Shown: positions 13,001-25,852 of the stretch, piece after piece
How positions within the stretch are numbered: the stretch's first letter is position 1
Layout of the letters: the number at the start of each line of letters is the position of its first letter
DNA from: Penium margaritaceum
Lineage: Eukaryota > Streptophyta > Zygnematophyceae > Desmidiales > Peniaceae
Assembly (NCBI GenBank): GCA_023375785.1
Contig: SZWC01009477.1
Location: 34,494 to 98,493 of the forward strand
DNA: 64,000 nt
Reading direction: 5' to 3'
Notes under the pieces: generated by a model
What the model was told of the DNA's origin: nothing
Database searches by the model: none
Seen by the model: the letters and a program-made list of their open reading frames with translations, nothing else
Position numbers and translations under genes: made by a program

Positions 13001-14563
13001 CAAGCCAAAGATAACTGGTGCAAAGCCAAGATAAATGGAGCAAGCCCAAGACAACTGGTGCAAGCCTGATATAACTGGAGCAAAGCCAAGACAACTTGAG
13101 CAAGCCCAAGATAACTGGAGCAAGCCCAAGAAAACTAGACCAAGCCCAAGAAAACTTGAGCAAGCCAAAGACAAGTGGCCCAAGCCCAAGACAGCTGGAG
13201 AAGGCCAAGACAACTGGAGCAAATCCAATATGACTGACGCATGCCCAAGACAACTGGAGCAAGCTTAAGACAACTGGAGCAAGTCCAAGACAACTGGAGC
13301 AAGGCCAAGACAACTGAAGCAAGCCAAAGACAACTGGAGCAAGCCCAAGACAACTCGGACAAGCCAAAAACAACTGGAGCAAGCATTAGACAAATGGAGG
13401 AAGGCCAAGACACATGGAGCAAGCCAAAGACAACTGGAGCAAGCCCAAGACAACTGGAGCAAGACAAAGACAACTGGGGAAATCCCAAGAGAACTTGAGA
13501 AAGCCTAAGACAACTGGTACAAGGCCAAGCAATCTGGAGCCATACCAAGACAATTGGAGCAAGCACAAGGCAACTGGAGTAAGCCCAAGAAAACAGGAGC
13601 AAGGCAAAGACAACTGGAGCAAGCCGAACACACCTGGAGCAAGCCAAAAACACGTGGAGCAATGCCTAGACAACTGGAGCAAGGTCAAGACAATTGGAGT
13701 AAGCCCACGATAACCGGAGCAAGCCCAGGAGAACTGAAGCCAGTCCAAGACAACTAGAGAAAGGCCATGACAACTGAAGCAAGCCCAAGACAACTTGAGC
13801 AAGCCCAAGACAACTGGAGCAATGCCAAGACAACAAGAGCAAGGCCTAGGAAACTTTAGCAAGCCCAAGACAACTGGAGCAAGGCCAAGACAACTGGAGC
13901 AGGTTAAAACAACTGAAGCAGGGCCACGACAATTGGATCAAGGCAAAGACAACGGGAGCAAAGCCGAGGCAAATGGAGCAGGCGCAAGACAACTAGAGCA
14001 AGGCCACTATATCTGGAGAAAGGGCAATAAAACTGGAGCAAGGCCAAGACAGCTGGAGCAAGCCCAAGACAACTGGAGCAAGGCCAAGACAACTGGACCA
14101 AGCCGAAGACATCTGGAGCAAGCCCAATAGAACTGGGACCTGCCCAAAACAACTGGAACACGCCTAAGACAAATGGAGAAAGGCCAAGAAATCTGGAGCA
14201 AACCCAGGACAACTGGATCAAGTCCAAAACAACTAGAGCAAGTCCAAAACAACTGGAGCAAGGCCAAGACAACTGGAGCAATCTCAAGACAACAGAAGCA
14301 AGGCTAAGACAGCTGGATCAAGCCCAATAAAACTGGAGCAGGGCCAAGACAACTTGAGTAAGCCCAAGACAACTAGGGCAAGCCGAAGACAATTGAGGAA
14401 AGCCCAAGACAACTAGAGCAAGCCAAAGACAACTGGGGGGGGGGCCAAGACAACTGGAGCAAGCCCAAGATAACTGGAGCAAGCCACGGACAAGTGGAGC
14501 AAGTCCAAGACAGCTGGAGCAAGGCTAAGAAAACTGGAGCAAGCCAAATAAAACTGAAACAAG
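4068..14563 (+). repeat. 20-bp satellite, forward block 1
   Basis: About 10.5 kb of tandem repeat with consensus ccaagacaactggagcaagc. The 20-bp register holds for long stretches: the unit stays in the same phase over kilobases, for example about 5521-7560, with occasional single-base slips. Units differ by substitutions at most positions. Variant units such as gagcaggttaaaa (10791, 13897) act as landmarks. Because 20 is not a multiple of 3, any frame reads a 20-residue periodic peptide (PRQLEQAQDNWSKPKTTGAS on plus, a Cys/Leu-rich one on minus). This accounts for the many long but meaningless open frames. No gene is seen in this block. Confidence 0.95.
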
Positions 14564-16521
14564 TGTACAATATGAAATTACAAATGTATAATTGACAAAT
14601 ATATAAAATGACAATAATAAAAAAACGACATATATATGTATTAGTAGACAGATATTTAAAATTACAAATATGTTAAATCAAAAATATATCAAATGCAAAC
14701 TACGTAAAATGATAAATGTGTAACATTACAAGGTCATATAGTGACAAATATGTAAAATGATAACTATGTAAACTGAAACGGTGTAGGAAAAAATGTATCA
14801 CATGACCAATACATAAAACAAAAAATGTATAGAATGACGAATAAAAAAATGACAGATATATAACATGAAAGACAAAGAATGACAAATGTATAAAATGACA
14901 AGTGTATGAAATGACAAATATAGAACACGACAAATATGTAAAATGACAAATATATGAGATGACACATATATAAAATGACAAATATGTAAAATAACAATAT
15001 ATGCAAAATGACAAACATATAGAATGACAAATATGCAATATGAGAAAAGGTTTTAATAACACATAATATATTAAGTTTCGACTATATGAAGAGGCAAATA
15101 TTTACAGTAAACATTATGTGAAATGACAAGTTTATAAAGTGACAAATATGTAAAATTAGAAATAAAACAAATGAAAAATATATGAAAAATATACAAGAAA
15201 TATAAAACAAATGAAAATGACAATTATGTAATATGAAAATTATTCAAAATGACAAATATATAAAATGGAAAATATGTTAATTGATAGATATATGAAACGA
15301 CAAGTATATGGAACGGCAAAGATGTGAAATAACAAATATATAGACGTCTAAACGTATAAAATGAGAGATATGTCAAATTGCCAGCTGCGTGAAAGGAAAA
15401 TATATACCTTGACAAATATGTAAAATGACAATTATGTAAAATGACAAAAATGTAAAATGACAAATATAAGAGATGAAAAATATGTAAAATGATAAACATG
15501 TAAAATGACGAATACTAAAAATGGAAAATATGTGGAATGAGAAATATGTAAATTTACAAAAATATAAAATGACAAATTTATAAGATAAAAAATATGTATG
15601 CCGCCAAAACTGCAAAATGACAAATATGGATAAAGACAAATTTACAAGATGACAAATATGTAAAATGACAAGTATGTAGAATGAAAAGTATATGAGTGAC
15701 AATTGTTTAAAATGCCAACAATTGAAATTACAATCATGGAAATGACTAACCATTAAAATGACAAATTTGCAAAATGACAACTTTCAAAAATGACATGTAA
15801 AAAATCTAGATTGACCAATATTGGACATATGTAAAAAATTCTAAAATGCAAAATATGTCAAATGGAAAACATGCAAAAATAAAAAATATGTAAAACGACA
15901 AATATGAACAAGGACGCTAATTGAAAATTAAAACTATATAAAATTGCAATTATAATATGAAGCCTATGTAAATGGACAAATGGCAAGTGTGGAAAATGCA
16001 AAATATATAAAACTATAAATATATAAGATGACAAATGTAGAGAATGACAGGTATATCATTTGACATATATGTAAAATGACAAATATGTACATTGACAAAT
16101 ATGTAAATAGAAAAAATATGTAAAATGAATATTATGTAACATGACCAGTTTAGCAAGTGACAAATATGTAAAATGACAAAAATATGAAAGGAAGAATACA
16201 TAAAATAAAAAGTATACAAAATGATAAATATATAAATGACAATTATACAAAATGAAAAACATATAACATGACAGAGATACAAAATGTCAAGTATGTAAAT
16301 TGACAAATGTAGAAAGTGAAATATTTAAAATGAAACATGTACCAAATGACAACCATATAAAATGATAAAGATATAAATTGGAAATTATGTGAAAAGACAA
16401 AATTATCAAATGAGAAATATGCGAAGTGACAAATATAGAAAAGACAAAATATATAAGATGTTAAACATGTAAAATGATGAATATTTAAAATGAAAAAAAG
16501 TAAAATGACAAATATATAACA
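14564..16521 (+). repeat. 16-bp AT-rich satellite, forward block 1
   Basis: A diverged tandem repeat with consensus aaaatgacaaatatgt. It enters from the 20-bp satellite through aactgaaacaagtgtacaatatgaaat (given here as two adjacent motifs, aactgaaacaag and caatatgaaat) and leaves through aaatatataacaacgccaagac. Both boundaries have counterparts elsewhere in the window. Units are more diverged than in the 20-bp arrays. The Tyr/Phe/Cys-rich open frames on the minus strand are artefacts of the repeat. Confidence 0.9.
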
Positions 16522-19500
16522 ACGCCAAGACAACTCGAAGCAAGCCCAAGACAACTAGACCAAGCTCAAGACAACTGGAGCAAGCCTAAGAAAACTGAAG
16601 CAAGGCCAAGAGATCTGGAGCAAGCCGAAGACACCTGGAGCAATCCCAAGACAACTGGAGCAAGCCCAAGAAAACTAAAGCAGGCCAAAGAAAACTGGAT
16701 CAGAGCCAAGACAAGTGGAGCAGGGCCAAGACAACTGGAGCAAGCCCAAGATAACTGGAGTAGGTCCAAGACAACTGGAACAAGGTCAAGAAAACTGGTG
16801 GAATGCCAAGACAATTGGAGGAAGGCCAAAACAACTGGAGCAAGGCCAAGATAGAAGTAGCAAGCCCAATACAACTGGAGCAAGAACAAGACAAATCGAG
16901 GCAACCCAAGACAACTAGAGGAAGCCCAAGACAACAGGGGCAAGCCCAAGACAACTGAAGGAAGGCTAAGACAATTGGAGCAAGGCCAAGACAATTGGAG
17001 CAAGCTACAAAAAAGTGGAACAAGAACAAGACACTTTGGACAGGCCCAAGACACCTGGAGCAAGTCCAAAACAACTGGAGCAAGGCCAAGACAACTGAAG
17101 CAAGGCCAAGACAACTGGGGCAAGCCTAAGACAACTGGAGACATCTCAAGACAACGGGAGCAAGAACACGACAACTGGAGCAAGGCCAAGAGAAAAGGAG
17201 CAAGCCCAATATAACTGGAGCAAGGCCAAGACAACTCGAGCAGGGCAAAAACAACTAGAGCAATGCGATTAAAACTGGAGCAAGCTCTAGACAACTGGAG
17301 CAAGACAAATACAACTGGAGCAGGCCCAAGAAAACTGGAGCAAGGCCAAGACAACTGGAGCAAGGCCAAGGCAACTGGAGTAATCCAAGGACAACAGGAG
17401 CAGGCCCAAGACAACTATAGCAAGGCCAAGGGAACTGGATCAGGCCAAGACCATTGGATCAAGGCCAATACAACTGGAGTAAGGCCAAGACAAGTGGTGC
17501 AAGCCCAAGAAAAATGCAGCAAGCCCAAGACAACCGGGGCAAGGGAAGACCACTGGAGCAAGCCCAAGACAACTGGAGCAAGCACGCGAAAACTTGAGCA
17601 AGCCCAAGAGAACTGGAGTAAAGCGAAGACAACTAGAGCAAGGCCAAGAATATTTTGAGCAACCCAGGACAACTACGGCAAGCCGAGGACAATTCGAGTA
17701 GTTCAAAAAGAATTGGACCAAGCAGAGACAACTAGAGCAAGCCCAAGACAACTTGAGCAGGCCCAATTCAACTAGAAACAGGCCAAGACACATCTAGAGC
17801 AAGACCAAGACAGCTGGAGCAAGGCCAATACAACTGGAGGAATGCCAAGACAGCTCGAGAAATCTAAAGACAACTAGAGCAAGGCCAAGACAACTGGAGC
17901 AAGCCATAGAAATTTGGAGCAAGCCCAAGACAACTGGGGCAAGCCGGAGCCAACTTGAGCGAGGCAAAAAGAACTGCAGCAAGCCAAATACAATTGGAAC
18001 AAGCCCAAGACAACCGGAGAAAGCCCACGACAACTGGAGAAAGACCAAGAAAACTGGAGCAAGCCTAAGACAGCTGGAGCAAGCCCAAGACAACTGGACC
18101 AGGCCGAAGACAACTGGACCAAGGCCAAGACAATTTGAGCGACACCAAGACAACTGGAGCAAGCCCAAGACAACTTGAGCAGGCCCCAGACAACTGGAGG
18201 AAGGCGAAGACAACTGGAGCAAGGCCAAGAAAACTGGAGAAATGCGAAGACAACTGGAGCAAGGCCAAGACAACTAGAGCAAGTCTAGGGCAGCTGGAGC
18301 AAGGGCAAGACAATTGGAGCAAGCCAAAGACAACTGGAGCAAGCCCAAGACAACTCTTACAAGCCCAATACAACTGGAGCAAACCTCAGACAACTGGAGA
18401 ATGGCCAGGACATCTGGAGCAAGCCCAAGACAACTGGAGCAAGCCCAAGACAACTAGAGCAAGCCCAAGACAACTACAGAAAGCCCACGACAATTGGGGC
18501 AATCCAGAGACAACTTGACAAAGCCTAACACAACTGGAACAAGGCCAAGCAATCTGAAGCCATACCAAGACTACTAGAGGAAGCCCAAGCCAACTGGAGT
18601 AAGCCCACGAAAACTAGAGCAAGGCCATGAGAACCAGAGCAAGATCAATACAATTGAAGCAAGGGAAGACCACTGGAGCAAGCCCAAGACAACTGGAGCA
18701 AGCCCAAGAGAACGGAAGCTAGTCCAAGACAACTAGAGAAAGGCCAGGATAACTGGAGCAAGGGCAAAACAACTGGAGCAAACCCGGGACAACTGGAGCA
18801 ATTACAAGACAACTTGAGCAAGGCCAAAGAAACTGGAGCAAGCCCAAGACAACTTGAGCAAGCTCAACGCAACTGGAGCAGGTTAAAACATCTGGAGCAG
18901 GGCCAAGACGATTGGAGCAAAGCCAAGACAACTAGAGCAAGCCCAAAATAGCTGGAGCAAGCGCAAGACATCTAGACAAAGCCCGAGAAAACTAGAGCAA
19001 GCCAAAGACAAGTGGCCCAAGCCGAAGACAACTGGAGAAGGCCAACACAACTGGAGCAAATCCAATATGACAGACGCAAGCCGAAGACAACTGGAGCAAG
19101 CTCAAGACAACTGTAGCAAGTCCAAGACAGCTGGAGCAAGGCCAAGACAGCTGAAGCAAGCCTAAGAAAACTGGAGCAAGCCCAAGACAACTCGGAAAAG
19201 CCCAAAGCAACTGGAGCAAGCCTCACACAAGTGGAGGAAGGCCAAGACACATGGAGCAAGCCAAATACAACTGGAGCAAGCCAAAGACACCTGAAGCAAG
19301 CCCAAGACAACTAGGGCAATCCCAAGACAACTTGACAAAGACTAAGACAGCTGGAACAAGGCCAAGAAATCGCCAGATCAAGACAAATCAAGCAAGCCCG
19401 AGACAATTGGAGTAAGCCTAATAAAACAGGAGCAAGGCCAAGACAACTGGAGCAAGACCAACACACTTGGAGGAAGCCAAAAACACCTCGAGCAATGCCA

Positions 19501-22070
19501 AGACAACTGGAGCAAGGTCAAGGCAATTGGAGCAAGCCCAAGACAACAGGAGCAAGCCCAAAAGAACGGAAGCTAGCCCAATACAACTAGAGAAAGGCCA
19601 GGATAAGTGGTGCAAGCCCAGGACAACTGGAGCAATCCCAAAATAACTCGAGCAATCCCGAGACAACTGGAGCAAGGCCAAGGAAACTGGAGCAAGCCCA
19701 AGACAACTTGAGCAAGCTCAAGGCAACTCGAGCAGGTTAAAACAACTGGAGCAGGGCCAACACAATTGGAGCAAGTCCAAGACAACTAGAGCAAACCCAA
19801 GACAACTGGAGCAGGCCCAAGAAAACTGGATAAAGGCCAAGACAACTGGAGAAAGGCCAGGACAACTGGAGAAAGGCCAAGACAGCTGGAGCAAGTCCAA
19901 GACAACTGGAGCAAGGCCAAGACAACTGGAGCAAGCTGAAGGCATCTGGAGCAAGCCCAAGACAACTGGGACAATCCCAAAACAACTGGAAAAAGCCTAA
20001 GACAACTGGAGAAAGGCCAGGAAATCTGGAGCAAACCCAAGACAACTGGAGCAAGCACAAGACAATTGGGGTAATCCCAATACAACTTGAGAAAACCTGA
20101 GACAAGCGGAACAAGGCCAAGCAATCTGGAGCCACACCAAGACAACTGGAGCAAGCGCAAGATAACTGGAGTAAGCCGAATAAAACTAGAGCAAGGCCAA
20201 GACAACCGCAGCAAGCCAAAGACAACTGGAGCAAGCCCAACACAACTCGAGCAAGGCCACGACAACTGGAGCAAGGCCAAGAAAACTGGATCAAGCCAAA
20301 GACAGTTGGAGCAAGCCCAACACAACTGGAGCAGGCCAGAACAACTGGAGCAGGGCCAAGACAAACAAAGCCCAAGACAACTGGAGCATGCCCAAGACAA
20401 CTAAAGCAAGGCCAAGACAACTGAAGTAAGGCCAAGACAACTGGAGAAAGGTCAAGACAACACGAGCAACACCAAGGCAGCTGTAGAAATCCTAAGACAA
20501 GTGGAGCAAGGCCAAGACAAATCAAGGAAGTTCAAGGCACCTTCAGCAAGCCCAAGACAACTCGGGCAAGCCCAAGACAAATGGAGGAAGGCCAAGGCAA
20601 CTGGAGCAAGGCCAAGGAAACTGGAGCAAGCTCAAGACAACTAAAGCAAGACCCAGACAACTAGAGTAAGACCAAGACAACTACAGCAAGCCCAAAACAA
20701 CTGGAGTATGGCCAAGATATCTGAAGCAAGGCCAAGGAAACTGGAGCAAGCCCTAGACAACTGGAGCAAGCTTAAGACAGCTGAAGAAATTCCAAGAAAA
20801 CTAGAGCAAAGCCAAGACAATAGGAGCAGGCGCGAGAAAACGGAACAAGGTCCAGACATCTGGGGCAATCCAAAGACAACTGGAGCAAGCCCAAGACAAC
20901 TGGAGCAAGCCCAAGACAATTGGAGCTTGGCCAACACAACTGGAGCAAGGCCAAGAAAGCTGGAGCAAGCCCTATAAAACATGGGCAAGCACAAGACAAT
21001 TGGAGCAGGTCCAATACAACGAGAGCAAGGCCATGACAACCGTAGCAAGCCCAAAAAAACTGTAGCACGCCCAATACAACTGGAGCAAGCCCAAGACAAG
21101 TGAAGAAAGCCCAAGACAACTGGAGCAAGGCCAAGACAACTGAAGCAAAGCCAAGACTACTGGAGGAAGCCCAAAACAACTGAAGTAAGCCCAAGACAAC
21201 TGGCGCAAGTACAAGAAAACTGGAGCAAGGCCAAGAAACCTGGATCAAGCCCAAGACAACTGGAGAAAGCCTAAGACAGTGGGAGCAAGGCCAATACAAC
21301 TGGAGCAAGCCCAAGACAACTGGAGCAAGGCCACGACAACTGGAGCATGGCCAAGACAATTGGAGAAAGACCAAGACAGATGGAGCAAGTCAAAGACAAC
21401 TGGAGCAAGGACAAGACAACTGGAGCAAGTGTAAGACAATTGGAACGAGGCCAAGAAAACTGGAGCTAGCCCAAGACAAGTGGAGCAATCCCAAGACAAC
21501 TGGAGCAAGCTTGAGAAAACCGGAGCAAGGCCAAGACAACCGAAGCAAGCCCAAGACAACTGGAGCAATCTTTCGAAAATTGGGGCAAGCGCAAGACAAC
21601 TGGAGCAAGCATAACACAACTGGAACGAGGCCAAGAAAACTGGAGCAAGCCTAAGACAACTGGAGCAATCTTAAGAAAATTGGGGCAAGCGCAAGACAAC
21701 TGGAGCAAGCGTAACACAACTGGAATGAGGCCAAGAAAATTGGAGCAAGCCCAAGACAACTGGAGCAAGCCCAAGACAACTGGAGCAAGCCCGAGAAAAC
21801 TTGAGCAAGGCCAAGACAACCGGAGCAAGCCCAAGACACCTGAACAAGTCCAAAACACCTGTAGCAAGGCCAGGACAACCGGAACAAGTATAAGACAACT
21901 GGAGCAAGCCGAAGACAACTGGAGCAAGCCCAAGACATCTGGTGCAAGTCCAACACAACTGGAGCAAGACGAAGACAACTGGAGCAATCCCAAGTCAACA
22001 AGAGCAAGGCCAAGACAACTCGAGCAAGGCCAAGAAAACTGGAGCAAGCCCAAGACAACTGGAGTTAGCC
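16522..22070 (+). repeat. 20-bp satellite, forward block 2
   Basis: Same 20-bp unit and orientation as block 1. Segments of this block are diverged copies of parts of block 1. For example, 18.96-19.79 kb matches 13.12-13.95 kb at an offset near 5.83 kb, sharing rare variants such as aatccaatatgac and gccaaaaacac. A shorter internal duplication (offset about 850 bp) is marked by gaacggaagctag at 18711 and 19564. The block ends abruptly where RNase H coding sequence begins. Confidence 0.94.
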
Positions 22071-22602
22071 GGGCGTGCCGCATTGGGAGGCAGTCAAGCG
22101 CGTCCTGCGCTACCTTGACAGCACCAGCGGCCTTTGCCTCACCTTCTACGGCAACAAAAGTCCCATCCTCATCCGCTATTGTGACGTAGATTGGAGAGGT
22201 GACACGGACACAAGGAGGTCAACCAGTGGGTTTGTGTTTGTGCTCGGGGGAGGTGAAATCAGTTGGAGGAGCAAGAAGCAAGATTGTGTTGTCCTCTCCT
22301 CAACCGAAGCAGAGTACATTGTCCTCTGTGAAGGAGCAAAGGAAGTTGTGTGGGTGCGTGAGCTGCTAGCAAGCCTTCGACAGTAGCAGACCACAGCCAC
22401 CACCATCTACTGTGACATCATGAGCGCCATTGCTCTGGCGAAGAACGCCAAGTTTCACGCCCGCACCAAGCACATCAACCTGCGGTACCACTTCATCCGC
22501 GAGCTCGTGGCAAAGCAGGTGGTGCAGATCAAGTTCTTCCCTTCAAGCATGATGCTGGCCGACTTCCTGACCAAGCCGCTGGCAGCGCACTGCTTTCAGT
22601 AG
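22071..22602 (+). pseudogene. Ty1-copia RNase H, 5'-truncated with one in-frame stop
   Basis: C-terminal end of a copia pol protein. The frame starts at the satellite boundary with PHWEAVKRVLRYLDSTSG, the usual link between reverse transcriptase and RNase H. RNase H motifs follow in order: YCDVDWRGDTDTRRSTSG (first Asp), ISWRSKKQDCVVLSSTEAEY (Glu), a TAG at 22384-22386, YCDIMSAIALA (second Asp; the usual N-Q after it is I-M), HINLRYHFIREL and LADFLTKPL near the C-terminus. The terminal stop at 22600-22602 is where a copia pol normally ends. Everything upstream of the RNase H is missing. It could belong to the same family as the gag relics at 1-4067, but nothing here proves that. Confidence 0.9.
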
Positions 22603-22642
22603 CTGAGGGGACAGTGCGGACTTGTGTAATTTTTATTCTCGC

Positions 22643-22653
22643 AAAGTGGGAGA
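22643..22653 (+). other. polypurine tract before the LTR
   Basis: The sequence aaagtgggaga lies about 40 bases after the pol stop and directly before the TGCTGG that opens the LTR. This is the position of the plus-strand primer in LTR elements. Confidence 0.7.
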
Positions 22654-22654
22654 A

Positions 22655-23230
22655 TGCTGGATATGAGAGTGCCAGAACGTGACAAAATTAGGTTGCTTGA
22701 TAAAAATTATCAGGCATGACAGTTGCATAGAGGATGTTTCAAAGGTTCCAACGCACTTTACGGAACTCAATACGGAGTCCATTTGAGTGAGATATGGATT
22801 TCCAACAATTGGACATCATGGGTTGGGTTCAAGTGACGACCTGAGCACTTTGAGCTCAAAAGGCGGCAGGATTTTTGGCCAGGACGGCTGAGAGTGGCCT
22901 TCAAAGAGAAAAGGCGGCTGCAGGACCTCCAAGAGACTTCAAGGAAAGTACATATCACGATTGTTTGTCGTCCTAGTGGTATGACACATAATTCTCTTGT
23001 GTGACAAGGTGACTACCGCTCATCCCGCTAGGCTAGGAGAGTGTGCTAGAGGGTAGACTTTGATAGAGTGTATCTCAGTGCTCCCTGGGCTGAATAAGGC
23101 ATATAAGGGCTTGTTAGAAAGCTGTGACAATGTTTGTTCTCACTCAAGAGAGGATTCAGACATTTGAATCATCTGAAAACCTACATTTGCTTCCGTAATT
23201 TCTGTCTGTGCAACCTGAAACCCCCTCTCA
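22655..23230 (+). mobile_element. probable 3' LTR of the truncated copia element
   Basis: It starts TGCTGGATATG right after the polypurine tract, as copia LTRs do (usually TGTTGG). A TATA-like gcatataagg lies near 23100 and the sequence is unlike both flanking satellites. I place the right end at ...cccctctca (23230) because it ends in CA, but there is no second LTR in the window to confirm this. About 76 further non-satellite bases (23231-23306) follow, which may be LTR or flank. They contain nothing I recognise. Confidence 0.65.
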
Positions 23231-23306
23231 CAAAGATTTGGTCCTGCAAAGGCGGCTCTTAGTGAGACTGATCACCACCCTGAGGGCTGCCCCAAGTTTC
23301 TATCAG

Positions 23307-25838
23307 CTGCAGCAAGCCAAAGACAACTGGAGGAAGGCCAAGACAACTGGAGCAAGCCCATGACAACTGGAGCAAGCCGCAGACAACTGGAGCAAGTCCA
23401 AGAAAGTGGAGCAAGTCTAAGACAACTTGAGCAAGCCAATGACAACTGGAGCAGACATATACACTTGGAGCAAAGCCAATACAATTGGAGCAAGGCCTAG
23501 ACAACTTGAGCAAGCCTGATACAACCGGACCAAGGCCAAGACAACTGGAGCAAGCACGAGACAACTGGAGCAAGCCCAAGACAACTAGGCCATGCCCAAG
23601 ACAACTGGAGCAAGGCTAGGAGAGCTTGAGCAAAGCCAGGACAACTAGAGCAAAGCCAAGACAAGTGAGGCACGCCCAATACATCTGGAGCAAGTCAAAC
23701 ACAATTAGGGAAAGGCCAAGACAGATGGAGCAAGCCCAATACTACTGGAGCAAGGCCAAGACATCTGGAGCTAGCCAAAGACAAGAAGAGCAAGCCCAGG
23801 ACAACTGGGGCAAGCCCAAGACAACTCGAGTAAGCGTACGACAATTCGAACAAAACCAAGAAACCTGGAACAAGCCCAAGACAACAAGAGAAACTCCAAG
23901 AAAACTGGAGCAAGCCCAAGAAAACTGGAGCAAGGCCAATACAACTGGAGCACGTCCAAGACACTTGGAGCAAGCCAAAACCAGCTGGAGCAAGGCAAAG
24001 ACAATTAGAGCAAGCCCATGACAATTGGAGCAAGCCCAGGGAAACTGGAGCAAGCGCAAGATAACCTGGGTAAGGCCAATAAAACTGAACCAAGCCCATG
24101 ACAACAGGAGCAAGTCCAAGACAGCTGGAGCAGGCCAAAGGCAACTGGAGCAGGGCCAAGACTGTTGTAGCAAGGCCAAGACACCTAGAGCAAGCCCAAT
24201 ACAACTGGAGCAATACTAAGACAACTGGAGCAAGTCCAAGGGTGCTATTGCAAGTCCAAGACAACTAGAGCAAGGCCAAGACAATGGAGGAAACCCACAA
24301 GCACTAGAGCAAGCCAAAGATAACTCGGGCAAGCCCAAGAAAACGGGAGAAAGCTTGATACAACAAGAACAAGGCCAAGATAACTGGAGCAAGCCCAAGA
24401 TAACTCAAGCAAGCTTAACACGACTTGAGGAAGGCCAAGACAACTGGAGGAAGCCCAAGACACATGGAGCAAGTCCAAAACAACTGGCGCAAGGCTAATA
24501 CAACTGGAGCAATGCCAAGAAGGCTCGAGAAAGCCCAAGACAACTGGAGCAAGAACAAGAAAACTGGAACGAGCCCAAGAAAACTAGAGCAAGGCCAAGA
24601 AAACTAGAGCAAGCCCTATACAATTGTAGCCAGCCTAAGACAACTACAGCAGGCCCAAGACAACAATAGCAAGGACAAGACAACTGGAGTAAGCCCAAGA
24701 CAACAGGAGAACGCCCAAGAAAACTGGAGCAAGGCAAGGAAAACTGAGGCAAAGCCAAGACCACTGGAGTAAGGCAAATAAAACTAGAGCACGGCCAATA
24801 CAACTAGAGCAAGCCCAAGACAATTGAAGCAAGGCCAAGAAAACTTGAGCAAGCCCAAGACAACTGGAGCAAGCGCAAGACAACTGGAACAAGCCCAAAG
24901 CAACTGGAGCAAGCCTAAGACAACTGGAGACAGGCCAAGACAATTGGAGCAAGCCCAAGACAGCTGGGACAAGCAGAAGGCAACTGGAGCAAGTCCAAGA
25001 AAACTGAAGGAAGGCCAAGACAACTGGAGCAATCCTAAGACACCTGGAGCAAGCCCAAATCAACTGGAGCAAGTCCAAGGCAACTTGAGCAATGCTAAGA
25101 GAACTCGAGCAAGCCCAAGACACCTATAGAAAGCCTAAGACAACTGGAGCAAGTCCAAAATAAATGGAGCAAGGCCAAGACAACTAGAGAAAGCCCAATT
25201 CATTTGGAGCAAGGCAAAGACAGCTGGAGCAAGTCCAAGACAACTGGAGCAGGGTCAAGACTACTCGAGCAAGCCCAAGACATTTAGAACAAGCCCTACA
25301 AAACTGGGGCAAGCCCATTAAAACTGGAAAAGGACGAAGACAAATGGAGGAAGGCCAAGACAACTAGAGCAAGCTCAAGACAATAGAAGCAAGCCCCAGA
25401 CAATTGGAGCAAGTCCAAGACAGCAGGAGCAAGGCTAAGAAAACTGGAGCAATCCAAAGAGAACAGGAGCAAGCCAAAGGTAACTTGAGCTAAGCTAAGA
25501 CATTTGGAGCAAGCCCAAGACAAGTGGTACAAACCCTGATACAACTGGAGCAACGCCAAGACAACTAGAGCAAGCCCAAGACAACTGGAGCAAGTCGAAG
25601 ACAACATGACCAAGCCCCAGAGAAGAGGAGCAAGCCCAAGACAAGTGGGGCAAGCCCAAGACAACTGGAGCAAGCCTAAGAAAACTAGAACAAGGCTAAG
25701 AAACCTGGAGCAAGCCCAAAACAACTAAAGCAAACCCAAGACAACTAGAGCAAGCCCAAGAAAACTGGACCAAGGTTAAGACAACTGGGGGAAGCCCAAA
25801 ACAACCAGAGCAAGTCCAAGAAAAATGGAGCAAGGCCA
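23307..25838 (+). repeat. 20-bp satellite, forward block 3
   Basis: The 20-bp array resumes after the copia tail in the same orientation and register style as before. It ends at gcaaggcca (25838), where 14 unrelated bases (25839-25852) separate it from an array of the opposite orientation. Confidence 0.94.
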
Positions 25839-25852
25839 TTACAAGGATTATG

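Noticed and set aside
4068-14563. A CRISPR-like array of short direct repeats
   Set aside because: Units are contiguous with no unique spacers and the setting is eukaryotic. No cas-like gene is present.
14564-16521. Tyr/Phe/Ile-rich frames resembling membrane proteins
   Set aside because: They follow the 16-bp AT-rich unit (a 16-residue periodic peptide), not a conserved protein.
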